Source: BD2-11 sp965115885
GTDB lineage: Bacteria > Gemmatimonadota > Gemmatimonadetes > Longimicrobiales > Gaopeijiaceae
Assembly: GCA_965115885.1 (NCBI GenBank)
Contig: OZ220479.1
Location: 1,922,001 to 1,986,000 of the forward strand
Reading direction: 5' to 3'
DNA: 64,000 nucleotides
Below the pieces are notes generated by a model. That model was not told the DNA's origin. It saw only the letters and a list, made by a program, of their open reading frames with translations, and made no database searches. Shown piece by piece: positions 43,669-53,838 of the stretch. The position numbers and the translations under genes are program-made. Positions within the stretch are counted from its first letter, which is position 1. Every line of letters begins with the position of its first letter.

Positions 43669-44315
43669 CCGGCGGCTCGGGCCCGCTCCGGGGCGCCCTC
43701 CGCCTGATGGCGATCACGCACCCGCGGCCCCGGTGCGGACGGCCGCTGGAGAAGGTGGCGGAGGAGGTGGTTGCGGCCGGCGCGGGCGCGATCCAACTGC
43801 GCGACAAGGAGTCTTCGGCGCGCGAGCTGCTCGATCTGGCCCGGCGTTTGCGCGCCGTCACCGCCCTCCGGGGCGCCCTCCTGATCGTCAACGACCGACT
43901 CGACGTCGCGCTGGCGGCGGGCGCGGACGGCGTCCATCTCGGCCCGAAAGACGTGCCCGTGGCCGCGGCGCGCCGGGCGGCTCCCCGCGGCTTCCTCGTG
44001 GGCCGCTCGGCCGCCGAGCCGCGCGCGGCCCGACGAGCCGAAGCCGACGGCGCCGACTACCTCGGATGCGGGGCCGTCTTCCCCACCGCCAGCAAGGCGG
44101 ACGCCGGAGCGGTCGTCGGAGTGGACGGACTGACCGCCGTGGCGGGTTCGGTGCGCATCCCCGTGCTGGCCATCGGCGGCGTGACCGTCGGACGCGCGCC
44201 GCTTCTGAGCGGAAGCGGCGCGCACGGAGCGGCGGTCGTTTCGGCGGTGATGGCGGCCGACCGCCCCGCGGAAGCGGCGCGCCGGTTGCGGGAGGCGGTG
44301 GAGGAGTGGGGCTGA
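43665..44315 (+). CDS. thiE: thiamine-phosphate synthase
   Basis: ThiE joins HMP-pyrophosphate and the thiazole phosphate to thiamine phosphate. The 216-residue TIM barrel has AIQLRDKESSARELLDLAR, LIVNDRLDVALAAGADGVHL, GRSAAEPRAARRAEADGADY with GCGAVFPTASK, and IPVLAIGGVT. The ATG at 43665 is within the mltG stop. No TPP riboswitch is seen upstream, which fits a gene that is expressed from the mltG transcript. The kinase ThiD, which supplies one substrate, is at 56742-57578. Confidence 0.94.
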   Translation: MTGGSGPLRGALRLMAITHPRPRCGRPLEKVAEEVVAAGAGAIQLRDKESSARELLDLARRLRAVTALRGALLIVNDRLDVALAAGADGVHLGPKDVPVAAARRAAPRGFLVGRSAAEPRAARRAEADGADYLGCGAVFPTASKADAGAVVGVDGLTAVAGSVRIPVLAIGGVTVGRAPLLSGSGAHGAAVVSAVMAADRPAEAARRLREAVEEWG

Positions 44316-44337
44316 AGCAGCCGCGCGTCGGCGCGCC

Positions 44338-45153
44338 CTACATCCCCCCCGCTTCCAGAAACTCCTCCACCTCGTCGCTCGACACGCAGAACTCGCCCAG
44401 CGTCCCCGAGTCGGGACCGTGCCAGTCCGATCCTCCGGTGACCAGCAGGTCCCACGACCGCGCGATCCGCTCCAGAGCGAGGATGCGCTCGGGCCGATTC
44501 CGGGGGCGGTAAACCTCGATTCCCCTCAGGCCCGCCGCCTTCAGCCCGGGAAGCAACGCTTCGACGAGTCCGAAGGGAGGGTGCGCCCAGACCGGGATCC
44601 CGCCCGCCTCCAGGATCATGCGGACGGCCTCCTCCGCCGAGACGAAGGACGTGGGAACGTAGGCCGGATGCTCGTTCCCGATCAGCCTGCCGAACGCGTC
44701 GGAAACGCTTTCGGCGTGCCCCGCGCGCACGAGAGCGCGCGCGAGATGGGGACGGCCCACGTTGCGTCGGGAGGATCCGGCGACGTCCGCCACCGACGCG
44801 TAGGGAACGCGGATCCCCTGGCCGGCGAGCCGCCGGAGCATCTCGCGCATGCGCTCCTCGCGCCGCCCGCCCGCCCGGGCCGCGTACGCGCTCAGCCGCC
44901 GCGCCGCGGGATCCACGAAGTAGCCCAGGATGTGGAGCCCCTCGCCGACGTGCACCGTGCTGATCTCGATGCCGGACACCACTTCGATCGGGAAACGCTC
45001 GGCGGCCCTGCGGGCCTCTTCGAGTCCCCCGGTGGTGTCGTGGTCGGTGAGCGCGACGACGTCCAGGCGTCCGGCCGCGGCGGCCCGCACGACCTCCGTC
45101 GGGGTCTCGGAGCCGTCCGAGGCCTGGGAGTGCATGTGGAGATCCAAGCGCAC
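44338..45153 (-). CDS. PHP-domain phosphoesterase (YciV/RNase AM-like)
   Basis: The 271-residue metal-dependent phosphoesterase shows the four PHP motifs: DLHMHSQASDG at the start, ALTDHDTT, the later GIEIST, and GGSDWHGPD near the end, with a histidine in VWAHPP. Members of this group include 3',5'-nucleotide bisphosphate phosphatase and RNase AM, which trims RNA 5' ends. The start is GTG 45153 directly after the stop of atpC with three bases between, so it is expressed with the ATP synthase operon. A functional link is not obvious. Confidence 0.9.
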   Translation of the reverse strand: MRLDLHMHSQASDGSETPTEVVRAAAAGRLDVVALTDHDTTGGLEEARRAAERFPIEVVSGIEISTVHVGEGLHILGYFVDPAARRLSAYAARAGGRREERMREMLRRLAGQGIRVPYASVADVAGSSRRNVGRPHLARALVRAGHAESVSDAFGRLIGNEHPAYVPTSFVSAEEAVRMILEAGGIPVWAHPPFGLVEALLPGLKAAGLRGIEVYRPRNRPERILALERIARSWDLLVTGGSDWHGPDSGTLGEFCVSSDEVEEFLEAGGM

Positions 45154-45156
45154 GGG

Positions 45157-45426
45157 TCAGCCCGAGGAAGCGGCGTGGACGGATTCCGCGAGGACGATCG
45201 CTCGGTCGGCGAACACTTTGAGCACGCCACCCGAAACCGGGTGGCGGACGCTGCCTCCATCCACCAGATCCACTTCCACGTGCCCCTCGCCGAGCAGGGT
45301 CAGGAAAGGAGCGTGGCTGGGCAGAACGCCCACCGTGCCGTCCCACGCCGGCGCGACCAGAGAGGCCGCGGCGCCGTCGAAGAGAACTCGCTCCGGCGTC
45401 ACCACCTTCACGGTCAGGGAAGCCAT
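45157..45426 (-). CDS. atpC: ATP synthase F1 epsilon subunit, short form
   Basis: The 89-residue protein forms part of the central stalk. It has the N-terminal beta-sandwich (LTVKVVTPERVLFDGAAASL, GTVGVLPSHAPFLTLLGEG) up to GVLKVFADRAIVLAE and then ends. The usual C-terminal pair of helices, which inhibits ATP hydrolysis in many bacteria and makes the subunit about 130-140 residues, is absent. Its start lies one base after the atpD stop. Confidence 0.92.
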   Translation of the reverse strand: MASLTVKVVTPERVLFDGAAASLVAPAWDGTVGVLPSHAPFLTLLGEGHVEVDLVDGGSVRHPVSGGVLKVFADRAIVLAESVHAASSG

Positions 45427-45427
45427 C

Positions 45428-46858
45428 CTAAGCCTCTAGCTTCTCGCCGGCGGCCACGACCTCCTCGATCCCGCCCTTCATGTAGAAGGCCTGTTCGGGA
45501 AGATGGTCGAACTCTCCGGCCACCATCCGCTCGAACGACTCGACGGTGTCGCCCAGCTTGACGTAGCGTCCGGAAATCCCCGTGAACTGCTCGGCGACGA
45601 AGAACGGCTGGGAGAGGAAGCGTTGCAGTCGGCGGGCGCGGTTGACGACGATCCTGTCCTCTTCGGTCAGCTCGTCCATGCCCAGAATCGCGATGATGTC
45701 CTGGAGGTCCTTGTAGCGCTGGAGAATCCGCTGCACCCCGGTCGCCACCTCGTAGTGCCTGCGGCCCAGGAACTGCGGATCCAGGATGCGCGAGGTGGAG
45801 TCCAAGGGATCGACCGCGGGATAGATGCCCAGCTCGGCGATGGAGCGGGAAAGCACGGTGGTGGCGTCCAAGTGGGCGAAGGCGGCGGCGGGCGCGGGGT
45901 CGGTGAGGTCGTCGGCGGGAACGTAGATGGCCTGCACGGAAGTGATGGAGCCGTCCCGAGTCGAGGTGATGCGCTCCTGAAGCTCCCCCATCTCGGTGCC
46001 CAGAGTGGGCTGGTACCCCACCGCCGAGGGCATGCGTCCGAGCAGCGCCGACACCTCCGATCCCGCCTGCGTGAACCGGAAGATGTTGTCGATGAACAGG
46101 AGCACGTCCTGCTTCTCCACGTCGCGGAAGTACTCCGCGACGGTCAGCCCCGAGAGCCCCACCCTCAGGCGCGCGCCCGGCGGCTCGTTCATCTGGCCGT
46201 AGCAGAGCGCGGTCGAGTCCAGCACGCCGGACTCCTTCATCTCCAGCCAGAGGTCGTTGCCCTCGCGGGTGCGCTCGCCCACGCCGGAGAATACGGAACG
46301 CCCCCCGTGCTCCATGGCGATGTTGTTGATGAGTTCCATGATGATGACGGTCTTCCCCACCCCGGCGCCGCCGAACAACCCCGTCTTGCCGCCTTTGACG
46401 TAGGGCGCGAGCAGGTCGACCACCTTGATGCCGGTCTCGAAGATCTCCGTCTTGGGCTCGAGCGCGTGGAACCGCGGCGCCTCCCTGTGGATCGGCCAGC
46501 GCTCGGGCTCGGTGCCGTCCTCGCCCCGCACCGGACCCATTTCGTCCACCGGCTCGCCGACGACGTTCAGGATCCGTCCCAGCGCCGCCTCGCCCACCGG
46601 CACGGTGATGGGTCGGCCGGTGTCGACCATCTTCATCCCGCGGGTCACGCCGTCGGTGGAGGACATCGAGACCGCGCGCACCTGCCCGCGGCCGATGTGC
46701 TGCTGCACCTCCGCCACCAGCGAGATCTCGCGATCGTCGCTCGCGGTTCCCCGCAAGCGCAGGGCGCTGTGGATCCTGGGAAGGTGCCCGGCCTCGAACT
46801 CCACGTCGAGCACGGGACCGATCACCTGAACCACTCTTCCGATATCTGTCTGGGACAT
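45428..46858 (-). CDS. atpD: ATP synthase F1 beta subunit
   Basis: The catalytic subunit of F1 (476 residues) has the P-loop GLFGGAGVGKTVIIMELI, GERTREGNDL with the catalytic glutamate, LLFIDNIFRFTQAGSEVSAL (Walker B and DELSEED-preceding part) and the C-terminal MDELTEEDRIVVNRARRLQR. The ATG at 46858 begins MSQTDIGRVVQVIGPVLDV, the conserved start; a longer frame upstream is arginine/proline-rich. It lies 83 bases after atpG. Confidence 0.98.
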   Translation of the reverse strand: MSQTDIGRVVQVIGPVLDVEFEAGHLPRIHSALRLRGTASDDREISLVAEVQQHIGRGQVRAVSMSSTDGVTRGMKMVDTGRPITVPVGEAALGRILNVVGEPVDEMGPVRGEDGTEPERWPIHREAPRFHALEPKTEIFETGIKVVDLLAPYVKGGKTGLFGGAGVGKTVIIMELINNIAMEHGGRSVFSGVGERTREGNDLWLEMKESGVLDSTALCYGQMNEPPGARLRVGLSGLTVAEYFRDVEKQDVLLFIDNIFRFTQAGSEVSALLGRMPSAVGYQPTLGTEMGELQERITSTRDGSITSVQAIYVPADDLTDPAPAAAFAHLDATTVLSRSIAELGIYPAVDPLDSTSRILDPQFLGRRHYEVATGVQRILQRYKDLQDIIAILGMDELTEEDRIVVNRARRLQRFLSQPFFVAEQFTGISGRYVKLGDTVESFERMVAGEFDHLPEQAFYMKGGIEEVVAAGEKLEA

Positions 46859-46941
46859 GGGTCTGGGTCGTCCTGTCGGTTCTCTTTCCGTGAAACTCCG
46901 ATCCGCCGGATCGGCCGAGGGGGCCCGATGCGGCGCGAAGG

Positions 46942-47802
46942 TCATCCGACGCCTTCCGCGCCTCCCACGATTTCCGCGATCTCCTGGGTGATCTGCGCTT
47001 GGCGGGCCCGGTTGTAGGTGCGCGTGAGGTGCTCGATCATGTCGCCCGCGTTGTCGGTCGCGTTCTTCATGGCCGTGCGGCGGGCGCCCTGCTCGGCGGC
47101 CGCGTTCTCCACCAGCGCCCGGTACACCGTGTTGCTCAGGTGGAGCGGGACGAGTTCGCGCAGCACCCCGACCGCCGAGGGCGACAGGATGAACGCATCG
47201 GCCGCGAGAGCGCTCTCGGAGGGGCGCAGGGGAAGCATCCGCAACGTCCTGGGGGGCGTCGACATGGCGGAGCGGAACTCCGAGGAGACCAGGTACACCG
47301 CGTCGACCTCGCCGGTCTCGAAAGCTTCGCGGAGCGGACCGGAGAGCGAATCGGCGTCGGCGACGGTCGGGACGTCGGAGATGTCCGTGCGGCTGGACGC
47401 GATGGGCTCGCCGCGAAAACGGAAGTGCGCGAGCCCCTTGCGACCGACCAGGTGCAGATCCACCTCCACCCCGTCGCCGCGCAACTTCTCGAGCAGGTGG
47501 CGCCCCTCGCGGACGAGGTTGGCGTTGAACGCGCCCGCGAGCCCGCGGTTGGCGGTCGTCAGCAGGACGGCGGCGCGGCGCACGCGCTCGGGCCTGCGGA
47601 GCACGGGGAGCGCCTCGGCGAACTCCGGCGCGTGCAGGCTGGAGACGATGGCGCTCAGCGCCTCGCCGTACGGCTGCGCCGCGTACACCCGGTCGGTGGC
47701 CCGTTTCAGCTTGGAGGTGGCCACCAGCTCCATGGTCCGCGTGATCTGGCGAGTGTTCTCGACCGAGCGGATCCGTCGCTTGACGTCGCGGGCTCCCGCC
47801 AT
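46942..47802 (-). CDS. atpG: ATP synthase F1 gamma subunit
   Basis: The rotor shaft subunit (286 residues) has the conserved N-terminal helix RRIRSVENTRQITRTMELVA with SKLKRATDRV, and the C-terminal helix TAMKNATDNAGDMIEHLTRT, then YNRARQAQITQEIAEIVGGA. These two helices form the coiled coil in the beta-alpha ring. The gene follows atpA by one base, in the classical order A-G-D-C. Confidence 0.97.
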   Translation of the reverse strand: MAGARDVKRRIRSVENTRQITRTMELVATSKLKRATDRVYAAQPYGEALSAIVSSLHAPEFAEALPVLRRPERVRRAAVLLTTANRGLAGAFNANLVREGRHLLEKLRGDGVEVDLHLVGRKGLAHFRFRGEPIASSRTDISDVPTVADADSLSGPLREAFETGEVDAVYLVSSEFRSAMSTPPRTLRMLPLRPSESALAADAFILSPSAVGVLRELVPLHLSNTVYRALVENAAAEQGARRTAMKNATDNAGDMIEHLTRTYNRARQAQITQEIAEIVGGAEGVG

Positions 47803-47803
47803 G

Positions 47804-49375
<1,572 letters not shown>

Positions 49376-49377
49376 GC

Positions 49378-49980
49378 CTAGTCCTGTGAGTGGCTCGGAG
49401 GCGTCCGCCTCCGCCGTTGGTTCGTTCCGGCGCCGTCCAGAGAAGCCGCGAGCAACGAGTGGCGCATCCCCTCCAGACGTCGCCTCAGAGAGCCGTCGAA
49501 TACGGTGTCGCCGGCGCGCACCACCACCCCGCCCAGAATCTCCGGACGGACGCGGAAGCGGGGAATCGCGGTGCGCTCCAGCAACCGCGAGAGCCGGTCG
49601 GCGACGCGTTCCCGGGCCCGCTCGTCGAGCGCGCGCGCCACCGTCACGTCGACGCGGACGCGCCGCCGCCGTTCGTCCAGAAGCCGGTCGTAGTCGAGCG
49701 CGATCCGCTCGAGCAACGCCTGCCTGCGCTTGTCGATCGCGACCATGAGGAAGTCGAGGAAGCGCGGCGGGACGCGGCCTTCCAGCGCGGAGCGGAGCAC
49801 CGCTTTCTTGTCGGCGGCGGCGATGCGCGGCGTGGCCAGGAAGATCCCGAATTCGGAGCTCTCGCCCAGGACGTCCACCAGAACGGCCAACGCGTCCCGG
49901 TAGGCCTCGACGCCCTCGTGCCGCTCGGCGAGCGCGAAGAGGGTCTCGGCGTAGTTCCTGGCGACGGTCTCCTCCCTCAC
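49378..49980 (-). CDS. atpH: ATP synthase delta subunit
   Basis: The delta subunit (200 residues) joins the outer stalk to the top of F1. It shows the N-terminal helical domain (VARNYAETLFALAERHEGVE), FLDFLMVAIDKRR in the middle, and the C-terminal FRVRPEILGGVVVRAGDTVF with DGSLRRRLEGMRHSLL. The start is GTG 49980 overlapping the atpF stop (GTGA). A 20-residue basic tail follows the usual end. Confidence 0.92.
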   Translation of the reverse strand: MREETVARNYAETLFALAERHEGVEAYRDALAVLVDVLGESSEFGIFLATPRIAAADKKAVLRSALEGRVPPRFLDFLMVAIDKRRQALLERIALDYDRLLDERRRRVRVDVTVARALDERARERVADRLSRLLERTAIPRFRVRPEILGGVVVRAGDTVFDGSLRRRLEGMRHSLLAASLDGAGTNQRRRRTPPSHSQD

Positions 49981-50561
49981 GCGTCGCGCCCCTCGGCCGC
50001 GCCGGAGAGCGAGGACAGGTAGTCGTCCACCAGCTCGCGGTCGCGCGCCGCGTCCAACCGCTCCCCGAGCAGCCGGGAGGCGGCCGCCAGGGCGAGGCCC
50101 ACGGCCTCTCCGCGGATCTCCTCCAGCACGGCGTCCCGCTCCGCCTCGATCTCGCGGCGCGCGCGCTGAACGATGGCGGCGCTCTCCTCGCGCGCCTTCG
50201 CCTCCATCTCGCTCCCCAGACGGGCCGCGGCCTCCTTCGCCTCGTGGACGATGCCGCTCGCCTCGTGCCGGGCCTGCCGCAGGTGCAACCGGTGCTGGTC
50301 GAGCGCGTCCGCGGCTTCCTTGCGGAGTCGCGCGGCATCGTCGATGGAGGTCCGGATGTTCCGCTCCCGGGCATCGAGCGCGGCCAGGATCGGGCCCCAG
50401 GCGAACTTCGCCAACAGCAGGAGCAGGAGGACGAAGGCCACCAAGGCCCACAGGCTCAGGCCGGTGTTGATGTCGAACAGCCCCGGACCTTCCTGGGCCG
50501 CCAGGGATGCCGGAGCGGCGTGGAACGCGGCCGAGGCGGCCGCCGCCGGTAGTGCTCTCAT
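49977..50561 (-). CDS. atpF: ATP synthase F0 subunit b
   Basis: The outer-stalk subunit (194 residues) has a membrane helix (LSLWALVAFVLLLLLLAKFA) preceded by a signal-like stretch, then a long charged helix rich in alanine, arginine and glutamate (residues 60-180) that forms the dimeric coiled coil. The N-terminal 25 residues (ALPAAAASAAFHAAPASLAAQ) look like a cleavable signal, which is a known feature of b subunits in some phyla. A GC-rich 95-base spacer separates it from atpE. Confidence 0.92.
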   Translation of the reverse strand: MRALPAAAASAAFHAAPASLAAQEGPGLFDINTGLSLWALVAFVLLLLLLAKFAWGPILAALDARERNIRTSIDDAARLRKEAADALDQHRLHLRQARHEASGIVHEAKEAAARLGSEMEAKAREESAAIVQRARREIEAERDAVLEEIRGEAVGLALAAASRLLGERLDAARDRELVDDYLSSLSGAAEGRDA

Positions 50562-50589
50562 AGTCGTGCCACCAGGGGTTCCCGGCGCG

Positions 50590-50650
50590 GGCCGCGTCCG
50601 TGCCCGGCGCGGCGGCGCGGACGACGGGCGCCCGTCCCCGGGAATCGTCC
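50590..50650 (-). promoter_or_regulatory. structured spacer between atpE and atpF
   Basis: The 95-base spacer contains a perfect 14-bp palindrome (gacgggcgcccgtc, 50623-50636) and further GGC/GCC-rich arms that can fold into a strong hairpin in the mRNA. There is no U-run, so it is not a classical terminator. It may protect or limit the transcript between the highly needed c subunit and the b subunit. Confidence 0.4.
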
Positions 50651-50656
50651 CGGCCT

Positions 50657-50935
50657 CTATAGGATCTTGTACAGGAGTGCGAGCACCAGGCCGAAGAGGG
50701 CGGCCCCTTCGATCATCGCCGCCAGGATGATGCCGACTTGGAAGATCCGGCCCGAAGCTTCCGGTTGGCGCGCGATCCCCTCGGCCGCGCTCTTGCCGAT
50801 GAGCCCGATGCCGATGCCCGCGCCGAGCACCGTGAGGCCGAAGCCGATTCCGGCGCCCAGAAGGCTCAGGTAGTTCCTGGCCGTCTCCATGTCCATGGCG
50901 GCCTCTTGGACCGCGTTCAGCGTCGCGTGCAACAT
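50657..50935 (-). CDS. atpE: ATP synthase F0 subunit c
   Basis: The 92-residue ring subunit has two membrane helices joined by the polar loop GIARQPEASGR. The ion-binding acid is E76 in LAAMIEGAALFG. The residues around it do not match the sodium type: the position equal to Q32 of Ilyobacter is isoleucine, and the residue after the glutamate is glycine instead of serine, so proton coupling is inferred. A start at MDMETARNY (residue 14) is also possible. Spacing to atpB is 62 bases. Confidence 0.95.
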   Translation of the reverse strand: MLHATLNAVQEAAMDMETARNYLSLLGAGIGFGLTVLGAGIGIGLIGKSAAEGIARQPEASGRIFQVGIILAAMIEGAALFGLVLALLYKIL

Positions 50936-50997
50936 GGTTGGTTGGTCTCGTCCGTGGTTTGGAGTGAAACGGGTCGTGAAGCGAAAGAGCCCGCCCG

Positions 50998-51906
50998 TCA
51001 GTGGGCGTGGCGGATCAGACCGATGAAGACGGCCGTGAGCATGGCGAAGATGTAGGCCTGCAGGAAGGCCACGAACAGCTCCAGGACCATCATCAGCGTG
51101 GTGGCCGCGACGGAGGCGCCGGCCACCGCCCACCTCCCGAAGACGAGCTCCGAGAAAATGAAAATGATGCCCAGAAGGGAGAAGATGAGCGTGTGTCCCG
51201 CCGTCATGTTGGCGAAGAGGCGAACCGTCAGGGCGAACGGCTTGGTCAGCTTGCCGACCAGCTCGACCGGGATCATGACCAGCAGCATGGGCGGCTTCAT
51301 CCAGCCGGGAAGCCCGGGCGGCACGAAGAAGACGGTGCGCGCGTAGCCGACGGGACCGAGGGCGCGAAACCCGGACACCTCGACCACCAGGAAGGTGACG
51401 ATCGCCAGCGCCGCGGTGACGGAGAGGTTTCCGGTCGCCGACGCCCCCCAGGGCACCAGTCCCAGCAGGTTCATGACCAGAACGAAGAAGAAGAGGGTCA
51501 GGATGTAGGAGGTGTACCCGTCGGCCCCTTCGCCGATGTTTCTGCGCACCACTTCGTCCCGGAAGTAGAGCACCATCGCCTCGACCGCGTTGGCGAAGCC
51601 CGAGGGCGCCTCCTGCACCCTGCGCCGCCGGACCGCGCGTCCGACCAGGGTGAACGCCACTCCGCAGATCGCCGCCGCCAGCAACAGGAACGCGGTGTGC
51701 TTGGTGGGCGACAGGTCGACGACGAGCGGACCCAGGCGAAGCGGCTCCCACTCCGGCAGATGCAACGCCGCGCCGAGCGGGCCCTCGATTTCGCGGGCGT
51801 CGACGATGTGGTGCATCAAGGTGCCGCCGAGATCCACCCCCTCGCCCTCCGCGCCGTGGGCGGGCGCGCCGTGCCCTTCCTGGGGCGGCGGTGCGGTCGC
51901 GATCAT
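50998..51906 (-). CDS. atpB: ATP synthase F0 subunit a
   Basis: The stator channel subunit (302 residues) has six hydrophobic helices and the essential arginine in FALTVRLFANMTAGHTLI, with the preceding VELVGKLTKP and the end ELFVAFLQAYIFAMLTAVFI. An extended N-terminal periplasmic part (about 70 residues, histidine-rich) precedes the first helix. It lies 13 bases after the AtpI-like gene. Confidence 0.96.
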   Translation of the reverse strand: MIATAPPPQEGHGAPAHGAEGEGVDLGGTLMHHIVDAREIEGPLGAALHLPEWEPLRLGPLVVDLSPTKHTAFLLLAAAICGVAFTLVGRAVRRRRVQEAPSGFANAVEAMVLYFRDEVVRRNIGEGADGYTSYILTLFFFVLVMNLLGLVPWGASATGNLSVTAALAIVTFLVVEVSGFRALGPVGYARTVFFVPPGLPGWMKPPMLLVMIPVELVGKLTKPFALTVRLFANMTAGHTLIFSLLGIIFIFSELVFGRWAVAGASVAATTLMMVLELFVAFLQAYIFAMLTAVFIGLIRHAH

Positions 51907-51919
51907 GCGGACTTCTCCA

Positions 51920-52291
51920 TCAGGCCGCTTCCCGGGAGCGCCTGCGCTCGGCCTCGAGAAAGATCGGCTCGAGCATCAGGAGCACGAAGAAGAGGCCGGC
52001 GCAACCGATCAGGGTGGCGACGGGAGACAGCGCCGGAAGCGTCGCGACCGCCACCCCCGCCGCGATCACGACGGCCATGCGCACCGCCGCGGCGCCGATC
52101 CAGGCGACCAAGCCTTCGACCGGCCGGGCCGCGTGCTTGGAGAGCAGAGCGAAGGCCGCGATCTGAACCGGGAGGACGAGGGCCGCCGCCGCCAGGAGCC
52201 CGACCCTTCCGGGACCGTCGAGCCAAGGGAACGTCACGCCGCCCGCGACGGCCACGACGGAGGCGGCCGTCCACGCATATGTGCGCGTCAT
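51920..52291 (-). CDS. AtpI-like membrane protein
   Basis: The 123-residue protein has four hydrophobic segments (TAASVVAVAGGVTFPWL, VGLLAAAALVLPVQIAAFAL, AVRMAVVIAAGVAVATL, GLFFVLLMLEPIFLE). Its place directly before atpB and its size match AtpI (Unc I), which helps assemble the c ring. The sequence is not strongly conserved, so the call rests on position and topology. ATG 52291 overlaps the stop of the AtpZ-like gene (ATGA). Confidence 0.72.
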   Translation of the reverse strand: MTRTYAWTAASVVAVAGGVTFPWLDGPGRVGLLAAAALVLPVQIAAFALLSKHAARPVEGLVAWIGAAAVRMAVVIAAGVAVATLPALSPVATLIGCAGLFFVLLMLEPIFLEAERRRSREAA

Positions 52292-52548
52292 CGCTCGTGC
52301 TCTTCTCGCTCTCTCCGCTGGCGCGGTTCCAGGACGACATGGCAGTAGAGGCTGTAGAAGCCCGCGGCCGCTCCGACGAAGGCGCCCAGGACGGTGAACG
52401 CCGGCACCGTTCCCAGCCAGGCGTCCAACCGCCAGCCCGCCCACAAGAAAAGCCCGGCGGCGAGTACCGGGGTAAGCCCCCGGCCCGCAACGCGGGCCGC
52501 TTCCGCCCGAGGGTCCCACGGATCTTCGGGGAGCTTGCCGTCGCCCAC
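52288..52548 (-). CDS. AtpZ/AtpI-family membrane protein
   Basis: About 86 residues with two membrane helices (LTPVLAAGLFLWAGWRLDAWLG and AFTVLGAFVGAAAGFYSLY) match the F0F1-ATPase subunit AtpZ family, which can act as a magnesium/calcium carrier or assembly aid for ATP synthase. GTG 52548 is the likely start; an ATG at 52722 would add an arginine-rich region with no similarity. It is the first gene of the ATP synthase operon, whose promoter should lie in the 270-base gap to moxR. Confidence 0.72.
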   Translation of the reverse strand: MGDGKLPEDPWDPRAEAARVAGRGLTPVLAAGLFLWAGWRLDAWLGTVPAFTVLGAFVGAAAGFYSLYCHVVLEPRQRREREEHER

Positions 52549-52821
52549 TTGGCCGACCTCCGCCGATGTGGCCCAACCCCGGAACAGCCTGCGGAAGCTA
52601 TAGGGTCGCGCATCTTCGCGCAACCTTCGACCGACCTCCGCCCGGCACGCGCGGCTGGCGGGACGAAGGCCCGTTCTCCTACCTTCGGCAACGCGGGATC
52701 CCGCCGGGATCCTGCCCCGCAAAGCGGTTTACACTCGCCCTGGGCTCGCGTACTCTGCGATCCTGCGGATCCCGGGCGGCGCGCCGCCCGCCCCGATCCC
52801 CACCCGGAGTTGCCGCCCGAC

Positions 52822-53838
52822 ATGAAAACGCTCGAAAACGCGACGATCGACGACCGGGATCTTCTGTTGCTCGACCGGGTGGGCACGGTGACGCGAAGCC
52901 TGCGCGACGAGGTCGCGAAGCGCATCGTGGGCCAGGAAGAGATCGTGGGCGGACTCCTCACCGCACTGCTCGCCAACGGACACGTCCTTCTGGTCGGCGT
53001 GCCGGGACTCGCCAAGACGCTTCTGGTCTCGACCCTCGCCGACGCGCTCGACCTGGAGTTCGGCCGCGTGCAGTTCACGCCCGACCTGATGCCCACCGAC
53101 ATCACCGGAACCGAGGTCATCGAGGAGGACCGGAGTTCGGGGCGGCGCGCGTTCCGTTTCGTGCGCGGGCCCATCTTCGCCAACGTGGTGCTGGCCGACG
53201 AGATCAACCGGGCCCCGCCCAAGACCCAGGCCGCGCTCCTGCAGGCGATGCAGGAGCGCGCCGTGACCGTGTCGGGCGAAACTCTCCCGCTCGCCCCCCC
53301 GTTCTTCGTCTTGGCGACCCAGAACCCGATCGAGCAGGAAGGCACCTATCCGCTCCCCGAGGCGCAGCTCGACCGCTTCATGATCGAGCTGCGGATCGGA
53401 TACCCCGACCGAGGGGAGGAGGAGGACATCGCCATGAGAACCACCGGCGCCCGCGCTGATCGCGTTTCGCCCGTCGTGGACGGCCCGGAGCTGATCGAGC
53501 TGCAGAGCCTGGTGCGCCGGGTGCCGGCCTCGCCGGCGCTGGTCTCCTTCGCAGTCCGCCTCGCGCGGGCCACGCGCCCTTCCCGGGAAGCTCCCGCGGT
53601 CACGAGAAAATACGTGCGCTGGGGAGCGGGACCGCGCGCGTCCCGGTTTCTCGTTCTGGGCGCCAAGGCGCGCGCCGCCATGAACGGGGAAGCCATGCCC
53701 TCGGTCGACGACGTGTGCGCGGTGGCCGCCGACGCGCTGGCGCACCGGCTGGTGCTGAACTTCGAGGCGGAAGCCGACGGCCGAAGCACCCGCGGCGTCG
53801 TTCGCGAACTGATCGAGGAGAGCCGCCAGTGGAGGTAG
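52822..53838 (+). CDS. MoxR-family AAA+ ATPase
   Basis: The 338-residue ATPase has Walker A VLLVGVPGLAKTLLV, Walker B VLADEINRAPPKTQAALLQA and sensor-1 FVLATQNPIEQEGTYPLPEA, all hallmarks of MoxR. MoxR proteins act as chaperones that mature metal enzymes or envelope complexes, normally with VWA-domain and DUF58 partners. Those partners are not in the following genes, which is unusual; the operon continues with a CNNM protein instead. ATG 52822 is clear. Confidence 0.94.
   Translation: MKTLENATIDDRDLLLLDRVGTVTRSLRDEVAKRIVGQEEIVGGLLTALLANGHVLLVGVPGLAKTLLVSTLADALDLEFGRVQFTPDLMPTDITGTEVIEEDRSSGRRAFRFVRGPIFANVVLADEINRAPPKTQAALLQAMQERAVTVSGETLPLAPPFFVLATQNPIEQEGTYPLPEAQLDRFMIELRIGYPDRGEEEDIAMRTTGARADRVSPVVDGPELIELQSLVRRVPASPALVSFAVRLARATRPSREAPAVTRKYVRWGAGPRASRFLVLGAKARAAMNGEAMPSVDDVCAVAADALAHRLVLNFEAEADGRSTRGVVRELIEESRQWR

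Noticed and set aside
43500..43700. TPP riboswitch before thiE
   Set aside because: thiE starts inside the mltG stop codon, and no THI-box-like sequence is seen there or before thiD.
50657..50935. Sodium-coupled ATP synthase
   Set aside because: The c subunit lacks the glutamine and serine ligands of sodium types (isoleucine and glycine at those positions).
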